A stretch of 64,000 bases of DNA from Nocardia jiangxiensis NBRC 101359 (GCF_000308615.1 NZ_BAGB01000045.1:24931-88930); one strand, 5' to 3'; counted from the stretch's first letter, positions 51,707 to 63,923 are shown. Notes: a model not told the origin generated them from the letters alone. Made by a program: numbers and translations.

Positions 51707-52531
51707 TCAGTTCTGCAGGAAGGCGAATTCGTCGGCGAGCTGGGTCACCCTCGTTCGCAGGGCCGCCACCGACGGTCCCTCGCCCAGCACCTCCCGCGAG
51801 ACGTTGGGCACCACGGCCCCCAGGCTCTGCGCGGGCACCAGGGCGCGAATCGAATCCGCTCCCCCGCCCTGCGCGCCGACGCCGGGCATCAGGATCGGGC
51901 CGTTGAGGCGGCTCGGATCGGGAGCCTCGGCCAGGGTGGCGCCGATGACGACGCCGACCGAGCCGAATTCCGCGCCCGCATTACGCGCGGCGGCCTCGTC
52001 GACCATGGTCTGCGCGATGCTGCGCCCCTCGGCAGCTGAGGCGCGCTGCACCTGCGCGCCTTCGGGATTGGACGTCGCCGCCAGCACGAACAGCCCGCGG
52101 CCGTTCGCCGCGGCCAGCTCCAGCGCGGGCGCCAGCGAGCCGAAACCGAGATACGGCGAGACGGTCAGCGCGTCGCTGGCCAGCGGTCCGTCCGCCAGCC
52201 AGGCCTGCGCATACGCGGCCATGGTCGAGCCGATATCGCCGCGTTTCGCGTCGGCGAGTACCAGCGTGCCCGCCTCGCGCAAGGCCGCGATGGTGTCCTC
52301 CAACACGACGATGCCGCCCGAGCCGTAACTCTCGAAGAACGCCACCTGCGGCTTCACCAGCGCGACCCGACCGGCGAAGGCGTCCACGCAGGCATCGGCG
52401 AATCGCTTCAGCCCCTCGACGTCCTCGGCGAGCTCCCAGGCGCGCAGCAGTTGCGGATGCGGGTCGATGCCGACGCACACCGGACCGTGCCGGCCCATCG
52501 CATCGCGCAGCCGGACACCGAACGGCTTCAC
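51707..52531 (-). CDS. pyrF: Orotidine 5'-phosphate decarboxylase (type 2)
   Basis: 274 aa, GTG start. It produces UMP, the last de novo pyrimidine step. The catalytic Asp-Lys-Asp motif is in VLADAKRGDIGSTMAAYA, and VKPQVAFFESYG and LVLAATSNPEG are typical of the long actinobacterial class. The start overlaps the preceding small gene by 4 nt (GTGA), and a terminator follows, so it is the final cistron of the pyr operon. Confidence 0.97.
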   Translation of the reverse strand: MKPFGVRLRDAMGRHGPVCVGIDPHPQLLRAWELAEDVEGLKRFADACVDAFAGRVALVKPQVAFFESYGSGGIVVLEDTIAALREAGTLVLADAKRGDIGSTMAAYAQAWLADGPLASDALTVSPYLGFGSLAPALELAAANGRGLFVLAATSNPEGAQVQRASAAEGRSIAQTMVDEAAARNAGAEFGSVGVVIGATLAEAPDPSRLNGPILMPGVGAQGGGADSIRALVPAQSLGAVVPNVSREVLGEGPSVAALRTRVTQLADEFAFLQN

Positions 52532-52839
52532 CGTGACTCCGCCGCCGAACCGGCCGCAGCGGGCTCACGCGGCTCGGCCAGCGCCCCCTTGACGGCCAGA
52601 TCACGTTTCGCGGCGGCCAGCTCGCGGTCGATGGCCTCGAGCTCACGCTCGAACTCCGACTGCTCCGCGGGCTCCGGGGCCCGGGTGCGATCGATCGGCG
52701 GGTTGGCGCGGAAGCCGACGGTGCTGTACCCGCCGACCTTGCGCATCACCCGGATATCACCACCCGGCACCCGTACCTCGCCGAGACCGGTTCGCCGCCG
52801 ACGCGGCATCCCCGGCCGGGGTCCCGCACCAAAACCCAT
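52528..52839 (-). CDS. Conserved-position hypothetical protein within the pyr operon
   Basis: 103 aa from the ATG at 52839, with GGTGGGAG upstream, 25 nt after carB. Residues about 1-25 are basic and Pro/Gly-rich (RPGMPRRRRTGLG). A short strand-like part (EVRVPGGDIRVMRKVGGY) follows, then a likely coiled coil at about 65-90 (EFERELEAIDRELAAAKRDL). No known domain. Its stop overlaps the pyrF start (GTGA), so it is translated with pyrF and carB. Its retention between carB and pyrF suggests a role in, or at least expression with, pyrimidine synthesis; nothing in the sequence says what. Confidence 0.8.
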   Translation of the reverse strand: MGFGAGPRPGMPRRRRTGLGEVRVPGGDIRVMRKVGGYSTVGFRANPPIDRTRAPEPAEQSEFERELEAIDRELAAAKRDLAVKGALAEPREPAAAGSAAESR

Positions 52840-52864
52840 GGCTCCCACCGTTTTCGTTCCTCTC

Positions 52865-56277
<3,413 letters not shown>

Positions 56278-56278
<1 letters not shown>

Positions 56279-57411
56279 CAGGCTCCTTCCATCAGACCGG
56301 CGAAACGGTCGAAGAGATATGCGGCATCGTGCGGCCCGGCGGCGGCCTCGGGGTGGTACTGCACCGAGAAGGCGCGGCCTGCTTCTCCGGCTGGACCGAC
56401 CAGCCGCACACCTTCCACCGTGCCGTCGTTGGCGCAGGTGTGGCTGACCTCGGCGGTGCCGAACGGGGTGTCGAAACGCTGCCCGGCCTCACCTTCGAGC
56501 GCGAATCCGTGATTCTGCGCGGTGATCGAGATCTGCCCCGTGGCATGGTCCACCACCGGCACGTTGATGCCGCGGTGGCCGAACTTCATCTTGTAGGTCT
56601 TCAAACCCAGTGCGCGCCCGAGGATCTGGTTGCCGAAGCAGATGCCGAACAGCGGAAGCCCTTCGCCCAGAATGCCCTTGGTCAGCGCGACCGCGTCGTC
56701 CTGAGTGGCCGGGTCGCCGGGGCCGTTGGATAGGAACACCCCGTCCGGCTTCAGCTCCTTGATCTGGTCGAGGGTGACGTTCGAGGGCACCACGTGCACC
56801 CGCATGCCACGCTCGGCGAACATCCGCGGGGTGTTGGTCTTGATGCCGAGATCGACTGCGACAACGGTGAATCGGCGCTCACCGGTGGGTTCGATCGTGT
56901 ACAGCTGATCGGTGCTGACCTGTTCGGCCAGATCCGCGCCCAGCATCGAGGGCTGACCGTTCACACGGGCCAGCAGTTCCTCCACCGACGCCGCCGCGGC
57001 CTCGCCGGAGAAGATCCCGGCCTTCATCGAACCGCGGGTGCGCAGGTGGCGCACCAGCGCGCGGGTGTCGATCCCCGCGATGCCGACCACGTCCTGCCGG
57101 ACCAGTTCGTCCTGCAGCGTGGTGGTGGCGCGCCAGTTCGAGGCCCGGCGCGCGGGATCGCGCACCGCGTATCCGGCCACCCAGATCTGCTTGGACTCGT
57201 CGTCCTCGTCGTTCCAGCCCGTGTTGCCGATCTGCGGGGCCGTGGCCACCACGATCTGGCGGTGGTAACTCGGATCGGTCAGCGTCTCCTGATAACCCGT
57301 CATCGCGGTGCAGAACACCGCCTCACCCAGGGTCTGTCCCTCGGCGCCGAAGGACGAGCCGCGGAAAACCCGCCCGTCCTCGAGCACCATCATCGCGCTC
57401 TGCCCGGTCAC
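56278..57411 (-). CDS. carA: Carbamoyl-phosphate synthase small subunit (glutaminase)
   Basis: 377 aa from the GTG at 57411, near the 376 aa of M. tuberculosis CarA; the GTG overlaps the stop of the preceding PH gene (GTGA). The frame is open far upstream, but no other start aligns. The triad glutaminase domain has GICFGNQILGRALG with the catalytic Cys and YHPEAAAGPHD with His/Glu. The N-terminal FRGSSFGAEGQTLGEAVF and SNGPGDPA are family marks. It delivers ammonia to CarB. Confidence 0.96.
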
Positions 57412-57917
57412 GTCGTCTCTTCTCCCGTCTTCGTGCTGGTCGCCGCGGCAACCCACGCCGGATACACCGTCTTGTCGTCGCCGCGGAAACCGGTGTCCAC
57501 CTCGGTTCCCGTCGGCAGCTTCCAGCGAATTACCAGCACACCATCTTGTGTCATCACCTTGCCCGCATGACCGCGTTCGGTGCGCACCGCGGTGATGGAC
57601 TCCTGCGGAATCCACAGCACCTCGGCGCCGTCGCGCTCGAGCAGGATGCCGCGTTCGAAGCGGGTCAGCTCCGCCGCGGCCCGGAAACCCAGATCGCCCA
57701 CCGCGATCCGGTTCTGCCAGCTGGGCGCGAGGGTCGTACCGGTGTACAGACCCGTCGTCGGTTCCAGCACCTGCGCGCCCAGTTCGGCAGGCACCGGCGG
57801 CAGCTCGCCGACCGCCTCGGCCTGCCGCCGGGCCTTCTTCTGCCACGCCCGGTACATCAGCCACAGGCACAGGCAGAACAGTACGAGTAGCAGGGCGACC
57901 TGCAGTGTCCGCTCCAT
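57408..57917 (-). CDS. Membrane PH-domain protein of the pyr operon (Rv1382-like)
   Basis: 169 aa from the ATG at 57917 (its first base overlaps the pyrC stop, TGATG). One N-terminal membrane helix (QVALLLVLFCLCLWLMYR) is followed by a cytosolic PH-like beta domain (GTTLAPSWQNRIAVGDLG through VLVIRWKLPTGTEVD). This matches the position and size of mycobacterial Rv1382, which also lies between pyrC and carA. Function unknown; it could tether or sense at the membrane. Confidence 0.88.
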   Translation of the reverse strand: MERTLQVALLLVLFCLCLWLMYRAWQKKARRQAEAVGELPPVPAELGAQVLEPTTGLYTGTTLAPSWQNRIAVGDLGFRAAAELTRFERGILLERDGAEVLWIPQESITAVRTERGHAGKVMTQDGVLVIRWKLPTGTEVDTGFRGDDKTVYPAWVAAATSTKTGEETT

Positions 57918-59233
57918 CAGGACGCTCCCGTGGTCTCGTCGCGCGGTTCGGGTTTGCCCTCGCGCGCGGTGACCCGGCCACGCAGGAAGGTGGCGCTCAC
58001 CCGCGCGGGCAGGGTCATCGAGTCGAAGGGCGTGTTCTCGGAGATGCTCGCGAGTTCGCTCGCGTGCACCGTCCAGGTCGTATCCGGGTCGATCAGCACC
58101 AGATTCGCCGGCTCGCCGACCGCGAGCGGCCGACCCTGATCGTCCAGGCCCGCGATCCGCGCCGGATTCTCGCTCATCACCCGGGCCACCCCGCGCCAGT
58201 CCAGCAGGCCGGGCGCGACCATGGTCTGCACGATGACCGACAGCGCGGTCTCCAGTCCCAGCATGCCGGGGCGGGCGGCGGCGAATTCGCAGCACTTGTC
58301 CTGTTCGGCATGCGGCGCGTGATCGGTTGCCACACAGTCGATCACGCCGTCGGCGAGGGCGCGGCGCAGAGCCTGCGCATCGGAGGCTTCGCGCAGCGGC
58401 GGATTCACCTTGTTGACCGCGTCGTAGGTCTCCAGCCGCGAATCGTCCAGCAGCAGATGATGCGGGGTGACCTCGGCGGTGATCGAAATCCCCTGCCCCT
58501 TGGCCCATTTCACCAGTTCGACGGTTCCGGCGGTGGACGCGTGGCAGATGTGCACGCGCGCGCCGGCGTCGCGGGCCAGCAGCGCGTCGCGGGCCACGAT
58601 CGACTCCTCCGCCGCGCGCGGCCAGCCGGCCAGGCCGAGCCGGGCGGCATTGGGGCCCTCGTGTGCGACCGCGCCCGCGGTCAGCCGCGGTTCCTCGGCG
58701 TGCTGGGCGATCAGTACGCCGAGTGAGCGCGCGTATTCCAGGGCCCGCCGCATGATCAGCGGGTCGTGGACGCAGTGTCCGTCGTCGGAGAACATCCGCA
58801 CCCGCGCCTCACCGGCGGCCATGGTGCCCATCTCGGCGAGCTGCGCACCGGCCAGGCCGACGGTGACCGCGCCGACCGGGTAGACGTCCACCAGTCCGAT
58901 CTCCCGGCCGCGCCGCCACACGTGGTCGGTGACCACGACCGAGTCCGCGACCGGAGTCGTGTTGGCCATCGCGAAGACCGCGGTGTAGCCGCCCAGAGCC
59001 GCTGCGGCGGAACCGGATTCGATGGTCTCGGTGTCCTCGCGGCCCGGTTCGCGCAGATGCGTGTGCAGATCCACGAAGCCGGGCAGCAGGTATTTGCCCG
59101 AGCCGTCCACGACCTCGGCATCACCGGCATCGAGCGCGGGGCCGATCTCCCGGATCTCGCCCTCGCCGAGCCGCACGTCGACCGCGTCGCCGTCGCCGTA
59201 GAGGCGCACATTCCGGATCAGGACGTCGTTCAT
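57917..59233 (-). CDS. pyrC: Dihydroorotase
   Basis: 438 aa. It is a class I dihydroorotase with two-metal motifs VDLHTHLREPGREDTETI (DxHxH), HICHASTAGTVEL and VATDHAPH. It cyclises carbamoyl aspartate to dihydroorotate. It lies 100 nt downstream of pyrB, with a hairpin in the spacer. Confidence 0.97.
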   Translation of the reverse strand: MNDVLIRNVRLYGDGDAVDVRLGEGEIREIGPALDAGDAEVVDGSGKYLLPGFVDLHTHLREPGREDTETIESGSAAAALGGYTAVFAMANTTPVADSVVVTDHVWRRGREIGLVDVYPVGAVTVGLAGAQLAEMGTMAAGEARVRMFSDDGHCVHDPLIMRRALEYARSLGVLIAQHAEEPRLTAGAVAHEGPNAARLGLAGWPRAAEESIVARDALLARDAGARVHICHASTAGTVELVKWAKGQGISITAEVTPHHLLLDDSRLETYDAVNKVNPPLREASDAQALRRALADGVIDCVATDHAPHAEQDKCCEFAAARPGMLGLETALSVIVQTMVAPGLLDWRGVARVMSENPARIAGLDDQGRPLAVGEPANLVLIDPDTTWTVHASELASISENTPFDSMTLPARVSATFLRGRVTAREGKPEPRDETTGAS

Positions 59234-59256
59234 CGGGCTCCTATCCCTTCGCCTCG

Positions 59257-59289
59257 CACGGACGACCGGTCATCCCGGGTCGTCGTGCG
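59257..59289. repeat. Imperfect hairpin in the pyrB-pyrC spacer
   Basis: GCACGGACGACC (59257-59268) pairs with GGTCGTCGTGC (59279-59289) with one bulge. It lies inside the pyr operon transcript where spacing is otherwise tight, so it might stabilise or process the mRNA. No U-tract follows on the minus strand. Confidence 0.5.
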
Positions 59290-59333
59290 TTCGCGGTGTC
59301 CGCGCTCGCCGCGCTGTTCGGCCGTCCGGCTGC

Positions 59334-60296
59334 TCACGCGGGCTCCCCCGCCCCGACCAGCAGGCGGAACAGCACCGCCATGCGCATGTGCACACCGTTG
59401 GTGACCTGTTGCAGCACAGCGGCTTTCGGCGAATCCGCCACCTGCGGCGCGATCTCCATACCGCGCAGCATCGGACCCGGATGCAGCACCACCGCGTCGT
59501 CGTCCAGCAGCGCCATGCGCCGCTCGTTCAGCCCGTACCGCACCGAGTACTCACGCGCCGAGGGGAAGAAACCGCCGTTCATCCGTTCGGCCTGCACCCG
59601 CAGCATCATCACCGCGTCCGCGCCGGGAAGTTCGGCGTCGAGCGAATGCGCGATGCGCACCGGCCACTGCTCCACGCCCACCGGCAGCAGCGTGCGCGGC
59701 GCGACCAGCACCACCTCCGCGCCCAGGATGCTCAGCAGCAGGGCGTTCGAGCGGGCGACGCGGCTGTGCAGGATGTCGCCGACGATCACCACCCGCTTAC
59801 CGTCCAGCGAGCCCAGGCGCTGCCGCAGCGTCAGCGCGTCCAGCAGCGCCTGGGTCGGATGCTCGTGCATCCCGTCCCCGGCATTGATCACCGCCGGGCC
59901 GGGTCCGGCGAATCCGCCTGCGCCACTGTCCATCTCACCGAACCAGCGGGCGATCTGATGCGCCGCGCCCGAGGCCGGATGCCGCACGATCAGCGCATCG
60001 GCGCCCGCGGCGTGCAGGGTCAGCGCGGTATCGCGCAGCGATTCACCCTTGGAGACCGAGGAACTCGACGCGCTGACGTTGATCACGTCGGCGCTCATCC
60101 ACTTCCCCGCCACCTCGAACGACACCCGGGTGCGGGTGGAATTCTCGAAGAAGACCGTCATCACGGTGCGTCCGCGCAACGTCGGTAGTTTGCGCACCTC
60201 ACGCCCGAGCAGGGCCTGCTCGAAACGCTGTGCGTCGTCCAGGAGTTCGGTGGCCGCGTCGCGATCCAGATCGGTCACCGACAGCAGATGCCTCAC
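59334..60296 (-). CDS. pyrB: Aspartate carbamoyltransferase catalytic subunit
   Basis: 320 aa, GTG start. The carbamoyl phosphate motif FFENSTRTRVSFEVA, the SSSSVSKGESLRDTALTL loop and DALIVRHPASGAAHQIA are present. HPTQALLDALTLRQRLG and LHPGPMLRGMEIAPQV close the active site. No pyrI regulatory subunit is nearby, as in other actinobacteria. Second gene of the pyr operon, 34 nt after pyrR. Confidence 0.97.
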   Translation of the reverse strand: MRHLLSVTDLDRDAATELLDDAQRFEQALLGREVRKLPTLRGRTVMTVFFENSTRTRVSFEVAGKWMSADVINVSASSSSVSKGESLRDTALTLHAAGADALIVRHPASGAAHQIARWFGEMDSGAGGFAGPGPAVINAGDGMHEHPTQALLDALTLRQRLGSLDGKRVVIVGDILHSRVARSNALLLSILGAEVVLVAPRTLLPVGVEQWPVRIAHSLDAELPGADAVMMLRVQAERMNGGFFPSAREYSVRYGLNERRMALLDDDAVVLHPGPMLRGMEIAPQVADSPKAAVLQQVTNGVHMRMAVLFRLLVGAGEPA

Positions 60297-60330
60297 GCGC
60301 GCCCTCCTCGCGCCTCGTCGGCGGACGTCC

Positions 60331-60966
60331 TCACGCCTGAACCTCCTGATGCAGGTAGACGCCGTCCCGGCCGTCGTATTCGGTCAGCAGCACCGAGATG
60401 TCCTCACTGCGCGAGGTGGGCACGTTCTTGCCCACGTAGTCCGCGCGGATGGGTAGTTCGCGATGGCCGCGGTCGATCAGCACCGCCAGCTGCACCGCGC
60501 GGGGGCGGCCCAGATCGCGCAGGCCGTCCAGGGCCGATCGCACGCTGCGACCGGAGAACAGCACGTCGTCGACCAGCACCACGAGCGCGTCGTCGATGCC
60601 TCCCTCGGGGACCGAGGTCCGTTCGAGCGGGCGGTGCGGGCGGTTGCGCAGATCGTCGCGGTAGAGGGTGATGTCCAGGGAGCCGAGCGGGGGGCGCACA
60701 CCGGAGAACTCGTGGATGCGCTCGGTGAGCCGTTCGGCGAGAGTGGCTCCGCGGGTGGGGATTCCGATCAGCACCACGCGCGGGGACTCCGGATCGGTGG
60801 AATCCAGCGCGGTCTTCTCGATGATCTGATGGGCCATTCGGGCGATGGTCCGGCCGACATCCTGGGCGGACAGCAACTCACGCCCGGCCCGAACCCATTC
60901 GGGATCGTGCCGCTGCGAATACTCGGCAGCGTTCGACCTGACTGACCCGTCTTCGGGCACAGCCAT
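60331..60966 (-). CDS. pyrR: Bifunctional pyr operon regulator / uracil phosphoribosyltransferase PyrR
   Basis: 211 aa. The PRPP-binding motif is LVVLVDDVLFSGRSVRSAL, and LIGIPTRGATLAERL and DITLYRDDL match PyrR. PyrR binds UMP and an mRNA loop to repress the pyr genes. Here a matching loop sits directly at its own AAGGAGGT ribosome site (60970-61000). First gene of the eight-gene pyr operon. Confidence 0.97.
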   Translation of the reverse strand: MAVPEDGSVRSNAAEYSQRHDPEWVRAGRELLSAQDVGRTIARMAHQIIEKTALDSTDPESPRVVLIGIPTRGATLAERLTERIHEFSGVRPPLGSLDITLYRDDLRNRPHRPLERTSVPEGGIDDALVVLVDDVLFSGRSVRSALDGLRDLGRPRAVQLAVLIDRGHRELPIRADYVGKNVPTSRSEDISVLLTEYDGRDGVYLHQEVQA

Positions 60967-61388
60967 GCCGACCTCCTTCCCCGCCTCACGGGACGGTCCG
61001 TTAAAGGATGTCTTTCGGGTGCCGAGCTTAGCAGTTCGGCGGGTTCACACCCGCACCGCACCCCGTGGGCAATCGATACCTCGCACTGCCGGTTCGATGC
61101 TGCGACACGCCCCACCGGCTCGATATTCCGCAACGCTCCGACCAGCGTCTTCACCTCGATGCTCACGTGGCCGGTCGGCGTTTTCAGGCAAATGTGCGGT
61201 TATCACATCGGCGGGTGCAGCGTTCGACACGGACGTCCACGCCTCGCGGTGGGAGCAACCTCACACGTGCGATCCCGGTTCCCGGCGCAGCGCGATCTCG
61301 CGAACCGTGGGATCGGTGCAAGATCGGCAATGCCGCATGCAGTACCCATCTTCATACGCCGTATATCGGAGTGTGCGATGCTCGATGG
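60967..61388. other. Intergenic region between pyrR and the alpha/beta hydrolase
   Basis: 422 nt. The left 35 nt is the PyrR leader; nearby GC-poor words (TTAAAGGATG) probably belong to the pyr promoter region. Near the right end ATACG-C-CGTAT at 61354-61364 is a perfect 11-nt palindrome, about 25 nt before the hydrolase start, a possible operator. No gene is seen. Confidence 0.55.
60970..61000 (-). promoter_or_regulatory. PyrR-binding-loop-like hairpin overlapping the pyrR ribosome binding site
   Basis: On the minus strand GUCCCGUGAGGCG (60994-60982) matches 12 of 14 positions of the Bacillus PyrR-binding consensus ARUCCNGNGAGGYU. The stem CCCG/CGGG (60992-60989 with 60983-60980) exposes UGAGG. 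The flanking GACC and GGUC can pair around it so that AAGGAGGU (60978-60971) is in the arm. This fits translational repression by PyrR, as known in mycobacteria. Confidence 0.7.
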
Positions 61389-62267
61389 GTGAGCAACGAT
61401 GCCGAATTCAGCGAGCCGCGCCGTGTGAGCTTCCGTGGCCAGGGTGGGATCACCCTGGCCGGGGAGAGTTGGGGACCCGACAACGGGCCGCTGGCGGTAT
61501 TCCTGCACGGCGGCGGTCAGACCCGGCACTCCTGGAAGGATTCCGGGGCCGCGCTGGCCAAGGTCGGTTTGCAGGCGCTGCTGCTGGACGCGCGCGGACA
61601 CGGCGAGAGCGACTGGGCGCCCGACGGCGACTACTCGCGCGAATCGATGACCGCCGACCTGCTCGGCATCCTCGCCGAACTGGACCGCCCCGCGATCGTC
61701 GTCGGCGCGAGCATGGGCGGGCTGACCGCGCTGCTGGCCACCGACCGTCCCGGCAGTGAGCGGATCGCCGGACTGGTCATGGTCGACGTCGTGCCGCGCC
61801 CGGAACACGAGGGCGTGGAACGGGTGCTGAACTTCCTCGGCGGACATCAGGACGGTTTCGCCACCCTGGACGAGGCCGCCGACGCCGTCGCGGAATATCT
61901 GCCGCACCGCACCCGTCCTCGCAGCAGCGACGGCCTGCGCCGCAACCTGCGACTGCGCGAGGACGGCCGCTGGTACTGGCACTGGGATCCGGCGATGATG
62001 TCGGGCAAGGTCGAGGACATCGAGGCGCACACCGTCGCCCTGGAGGAAGCCGCCCGCCAGCTCGACATTCCGGTTCTGCTGGTTCGCGGTCGCCTGTCCG
62101 ACGTGGTCAGCGAACAGGGCGTCGCGGATTTCCGCACCCTGGTCCCGCAGCTGGAATACGTGGAGATCAGCGCCGCCGCGCACACCGCGGCGAGCGACGT
62201 CAACGACGAATTCTCCGATGCCGTGGTCGATTTCGTGCGCGCGCACCTCGGCGAACAGCAGAGCTGA
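61389..62267 (+). CDS. Alpha/beta-fold hydrolase
   Basis: 292 aa from the GTG at 61389. The oxyanion motif is VFLHGGGQTRHSW and the nucleophile elbow is VVGASMGGLTA. A likely catalytic Asp is in LVRGRLSDVVSE and the His in ISAAAHTAASDV; the family's usual Gly-His-pair is replaced by AAH. LDARGHGESDWAPDGDYS is characteristic. It resembles epoxide-hydrolase or meta-cleavage-hydrolase relatives; no signal peptide, so it is cytosolic. Substrate unknown. Confidence 0.92.
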   Translation: MSNDAEFSEPRRVSFRGQGGITLAGESWGPDNGPLAVFLHGGGQTRHSWKDSGAALAKVGLQALLLDARGHGESDWAPDGDYSRESMTADLLGILAELDRPAIVVGASMGGLTALLATDRPGSERIAGLVMVDVVPRPEHEGVERVLNFLGGHQDGFATLDEAADAVAEYLPHRTRPRSSDGLRRNLRLREDGRWYWHWDPAMMSGKVEDIEAHTVALEEAARQLDIPVLLVRGRLSDVVSEQGVADFRTLVPQLEYVEISAAAHTAASDVNDEFSDAVVDFVRAHLGEQQS

Positions 62268-62285
62268 GCCCCGCGAACCTCGATC

Positions 62286-62876
62286 TCACTCCCTTTTTCG
62301 GTCGGGCTGTACCGAAAGACCCGCGAGGAGTACGTCGACCATGTGGCGGGCACGGTAGTCGGGAAAGGTTCCGGCTCCGATGCACAGGTTGCCGATGGCG
62401 ATCATCAGGTCCAGGGGGCGTACGTCCGCGCGGAACCGACCGGCGTCGACACCGGCCCGCAGCAGATCGCCGAGCACCGGCACGAGCCGATCGACGAATT
62501 CGGCGTGCAGGCTCTCGAACCCGGCCTGGTCGGAATGCAGCGCCTCGGCCAGGCCGTGTTTGGTCACCAGGAAGTCCGTGAACCGCGCCACCCAGGAGCG
62601 CAAGGCCACTTCCGGAGCATCCGAGGTGACGGTCTCGGCGGCGAGCCCGTCGACCTGATGGCGGAAGACCGCGACCACCAGGTCCGGGCGGGTGGGGAAA
62701 TGCCGATAGACGGTCCCCATGCCGACGCCCGCTTCCGCGGCGATGTCCCGCACCGGAGCGTCGACCCCCGCGCGCGCGAAGACGGCCGCGGCGGCATCCA
62801 GAACGGTCTGCGCGTTCCGGCGCGCGTCGGACCGCTTGCGCCGGCCGGCCCCGGCTTCTTCATCGGCCGATGACAT
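62286..62876 (-). CDS. TetR-family regulator of the adjacent alpha/beta hydrolase
   Basis: 196 aa from the ATG at 62876; an upstream ATG at 62951 would read through the operators, so the internal start is preferred. The HTH PVRDIAAEAGVGMGTVYRHF and LDAAAAVFARAGVDAPVRD are typical. The C-terminal domain has VTKHGLAEALHSDQAGFESL. It is divergent from the hydrolase at 63012; two perfect operators separate them, so it should repress both itself and that gene. Confidence 0.93.
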   Translation of the reverse strand: MSSADEEAGAGRRKRSDARRNAQTVLDAAAAVFARAGVDAPVRDIAAEAGVGMGTVYRHFPTRPDLVVAVFRHQVDGLAAETVTSDAPEVALRSWVARFTDFLVTKHGLAEALHSDQAGFESLHAEFVDRLVPVLGDLLRAGVDAGRFRADVRPLDLMIAIGNLCIGAGTFPDYRARHMVDVLLAGLSVQPDRKRE

Positions 62877-62901
62877 GGCGGACACCTCCCAGGTTGCCAA
62901 G

Positions 62902-62943
62902 CGGAGCGGCGCTCCGTATATTTCTAATCGGAGCGTTGCTCCG
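62902..62943. promoter_or_regulatory. Two perfect TetR operators (CGGAGC-N3-GCTCCG)
   Basis: CGGAGC-GGC-GCTCCG at 62902-62916 and CGGAGC-GTT-GCTCCG at 62929-62943 are two perfect 15-bp inverted repeats with identical arms, 27 bp apart start to start. They sit between the tetR start (62876) and the hydrolase start (63012). The AT-rich TATATTTCTAAT between them probably contains the divergent promoters. Confidence 0.85.
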
Positions 62944-63011
62944 GAATTCATTTTGCCAGATCACCATTTCCGGCATCGCCATCTCCGATCCACGAGTGAG
63001 GACCCACTCCC

Positions 63012-63923
63012 ATGCATGACATCGCCGCACGCCCGGCCGCCGTCGTCTCGGTCACACCCATCACGCTCGCGGCCCCCAATCGCGGCCGGGAGCTGTCGGT
63101 GCGAGTCAGCGCGCCGACAACCGGTCACGACCTGCCGATCGTCGTCTTCTCGCACGGCATGACTCTGGATATGGACGATTACGCACCGCTGGCCCGATTC
63201 TGGGCCGCCCACGGTTTCGTCGTCGTCCAGCCCACCCATCTCGACTCTCTCGGCCTCGCGCCCGACGACCCGCGCACCCCGCTCATCTGGCGAATCCGAA
63301 CCAACGACCTGACCGGCATCCTGGACCAGCTCGATGCAGTCGAAGCAGGGGTGCCCGGACTGAGCGGGCGCATCGACCGTGAGCGCATCGCGGTCGCCGG
63401 ACACTCGTGGGGCGCACAGACCGCGAGCACGGTGGCGGGTGCGCGAATTCTCGACGACGGCACGCCCGGCGAGAGTATGGCCGACTCGCGAGTCGGCGCG
63501 GCGGTACTGCTCAGTCTGCCCGGCACCGGCGGTGCGGACCTGTCGCCGATGGCCGCCGAATACTTCCCGTTCATGAGTCCCGATTTCGACGACATGAAGA
63601 CGCCGAGCCTGATCGTCGCCGGAGATAACGACCGGTCCCCGCTGACCGTGCGCGGTCCGGACTGGTTCACCGACGGCTACCGCCTCGCACCGGGCGCCAC
63701 CGATCTGCTGACGCTCTTCGGCGCGGAACACGGACTCGGCGGCATCCAGGGCGCTCACGACACTCGGACCACCGACGAAAATCCGGAGCGCGTCGCACTG
63801 GTACAACTCGCCACGCTCGCATATCTGCGCACTACGTTGGGGCTCGACGACACTGCCTGGCCCGCCGTTCGGGCCGCCTCGGCGTCGGCCTCCGAGCCAC
63901 TGGGCCGGATCGATTCGAAGTAA
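63012..63923 (+). CDS. Alpha/beta hydrolase (chlorophyllase/dienelactone-like)
   Basis: 303 aa. The nucleophile elbow is VAGHSWGAQTAS; the oxyanion region is VVFSHGMTLDMDDY; the likely catalytic Asp is in LIVAGDNDRSP and His in FGAEHGLGGIQGAH. The pattern resembles the chlorophyllase/PET-hydrolase-like cluster of cytosolic esterases. No signal peptide is visible. It is divergent from and probably repressed by the adjacent TetR through the CGGAGC operators. Confidence 0.9.
   Translation: MHDIAARPAAVVSVTPITLAAPNRGRELSVRVSAPTTGHDLPIVVFSHGMTLDMDDYAPLARFWAAHGFVVVQPTHLDSLGLAPDDPRTPLIWRIRTNDLTGILDQLDAVEAGVPGLSGRIDRERIAVAGHSWGAQTASTVAGARILDDGTPGESMADSRVGAAVLLSLPGTGGADLSPMAAEYFPFMSPDFDDMKTPSLIVAGDNDRSPLTVRGPDWFTDGYRLAPGATDLLTLFGAEHGLGGIQGAHDTRTTDENPERVALVQLATLAYLRTTLGLDDTAWPAVRAASASASEPLGRIDSK

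Noticed and set aside
51167..52039. Plus-strand frame crossing the pyrF terminator region
   Set aside because: Runs antisense through pyrF, no start signal, composition of a shadow frame.
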